A stretch of 64,000 nucleotides of DNA from NCBI RefSeq assembly GCF_029194005.1, contig NZ_JARFVA010000007.1, positions 62,001 to 126,000 on the forward strand, read 5' to 3'. Within the stretch, counting starts at the first letter, position 1. Every line of letters begins with the position of its first letter. Source of the DNA: Flagellimonas okinawensis. Lineage in GTDB: Bacteria > Bacteroidota > Bacteroidia > Flavobacteriales > Flavobacteriaceae. Position numbers and translations under genes: made by a program. The notes beneath the pieces are model-generated. The model was not told the origin of the DNA. It made no database searches and saw only the letters and a program-made list of their open reading frames with translations. Positions 63,789 to 64,000 of the stretch are shown here, piece after piece.

Positions 63789-64000
63789 ATGTTTAATTCT
63801 GAGAAAATAGGGAACGAATTCTATCAAAACCTTGGAAAGTTATTTTATGCCGTGGCAATGGCAGATCACAATGTAAGGCCGGTCGAGGTAAAAAGGTTAC
63901 GGAAATATGTCAGACAACATTGGTTGGAAGTTGATCAATTTGAAGATGAATTCCATACGGATTCCGCCTATCAGATTGAGATTGTTTTTGACTGGTTGGA
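63789..64000 (+). CDS. Hypothetical protein, 5' part (runs off the window)
   Basis: From ATG 63789 the frame is open to the window edge (70 codons): MFNSEKIGNEFYQNLGKLFY, then VAMADHNVRPVEVKRLRKYV. The start looks like a helical TerB-like domain (a LFYAVAMADHNV type helix), but too little is visible to decide. No signal peptide. Confidence 0.65.
   Translation, partial: MFNSEKIGNEFYQNLGKLFYAVAMADHNVRPVEVKRLRKYVRQHWLEVDQFEDEFHTDSAYQIEIVFDWL

Overview
The window looks like the chromosome of a marine member of the Bacteroidota, most likely family Flavobacteriaceae. Support for this comes from a SusC/SusD pair with an STN-bearing SusC and an ECF sigma/FecR pair, sulfatases, a type IX secretion (T9SS) type-B sorting domain next to a PorP/SprF protein, weak Shine-Dalgarno signals, and a TAnnTTTG-type promoter box. 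I saw no rRNA, tRNA or CRISPR array by eye.

Layout. 0-1.5 kb: an AraC-type regulator and a decayed IS3-family transposase end. 1.7-10.2 kb: an RND tripartite efflux operon (thioesterase, TolC, adaptor, RND pump; minus strand), divergent from a TetR gene that is followed by an LpxL-like acyltransferase and a second TetR gene. 11-27.6 kb: a polysaccharide-utilization-type locus. A plus-strand unit (sigma, FecR, SusC, SusD, sulfatase, esterase, terminator) is divergent from a minus-strand unit (sulfatase, lipase-like lipoprotein, esterase, a sulfatase pseudogene with three lesions, and an exported formylglycine-generating enzyme). No glycoside hydrolase or lyase is visible. An exported mutarotase-like protein follows.

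29-34 kb is an accessory patch. It has an addiction-module toxin/antitoxin pair, decayed integrase and IS5-type transposase pieces, a universal stress protein, a DoxX membrane protein with a clear operator, and a HipBST-like toxin locus whose kinase gene is cut off early. 34.8-39.3 kb is a three-gene operon: an ECF sigma factor, a membrane protein with an anti-sigma-like N terminus and periplasmic TPRs, and a membrane-anchored TPR-CHAT protease. The sigma start codon lies inside a perfect 10-bp inverted repeat. 39.4-44.7 kb holds four exported proteins or lipoproteins on the same strand, including a class-C beta-lactamase-like serine hydrolase.

45.3-53 kb: a Crp/Fnr regulator, then a perfect palindrome of Crp/Fnr type, then a T9SS operon (exported DUF4347-like protein, a 1714-aa adhesin-like protein with about twelve 35-aa acidic calcium-binding-type repeats, and PorP/SprF). 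53-56.4 kb: a complete HipBA module bracketed by copies of a diverged dispersed repeat, which also occurs near the truncated hip locus. 56.4-63.1 kb: a GerW/YtfJ plus YtfI-like pair, a MacAB-like exporter, and a convergent Mla-type lipid transporter (MlaD, MlaF, MlaE). The window ends with a small lipoprotein and a gene running off the edge.

The likeliest poorly described system is the sigma/TPR anti-sigma/CHAT operon. The split, truncated HipBST-like locus and its operator array, the hydrolase-free sulfatase/esterase locus with its own exported FGE, and the dispersed repeat family are further leads.
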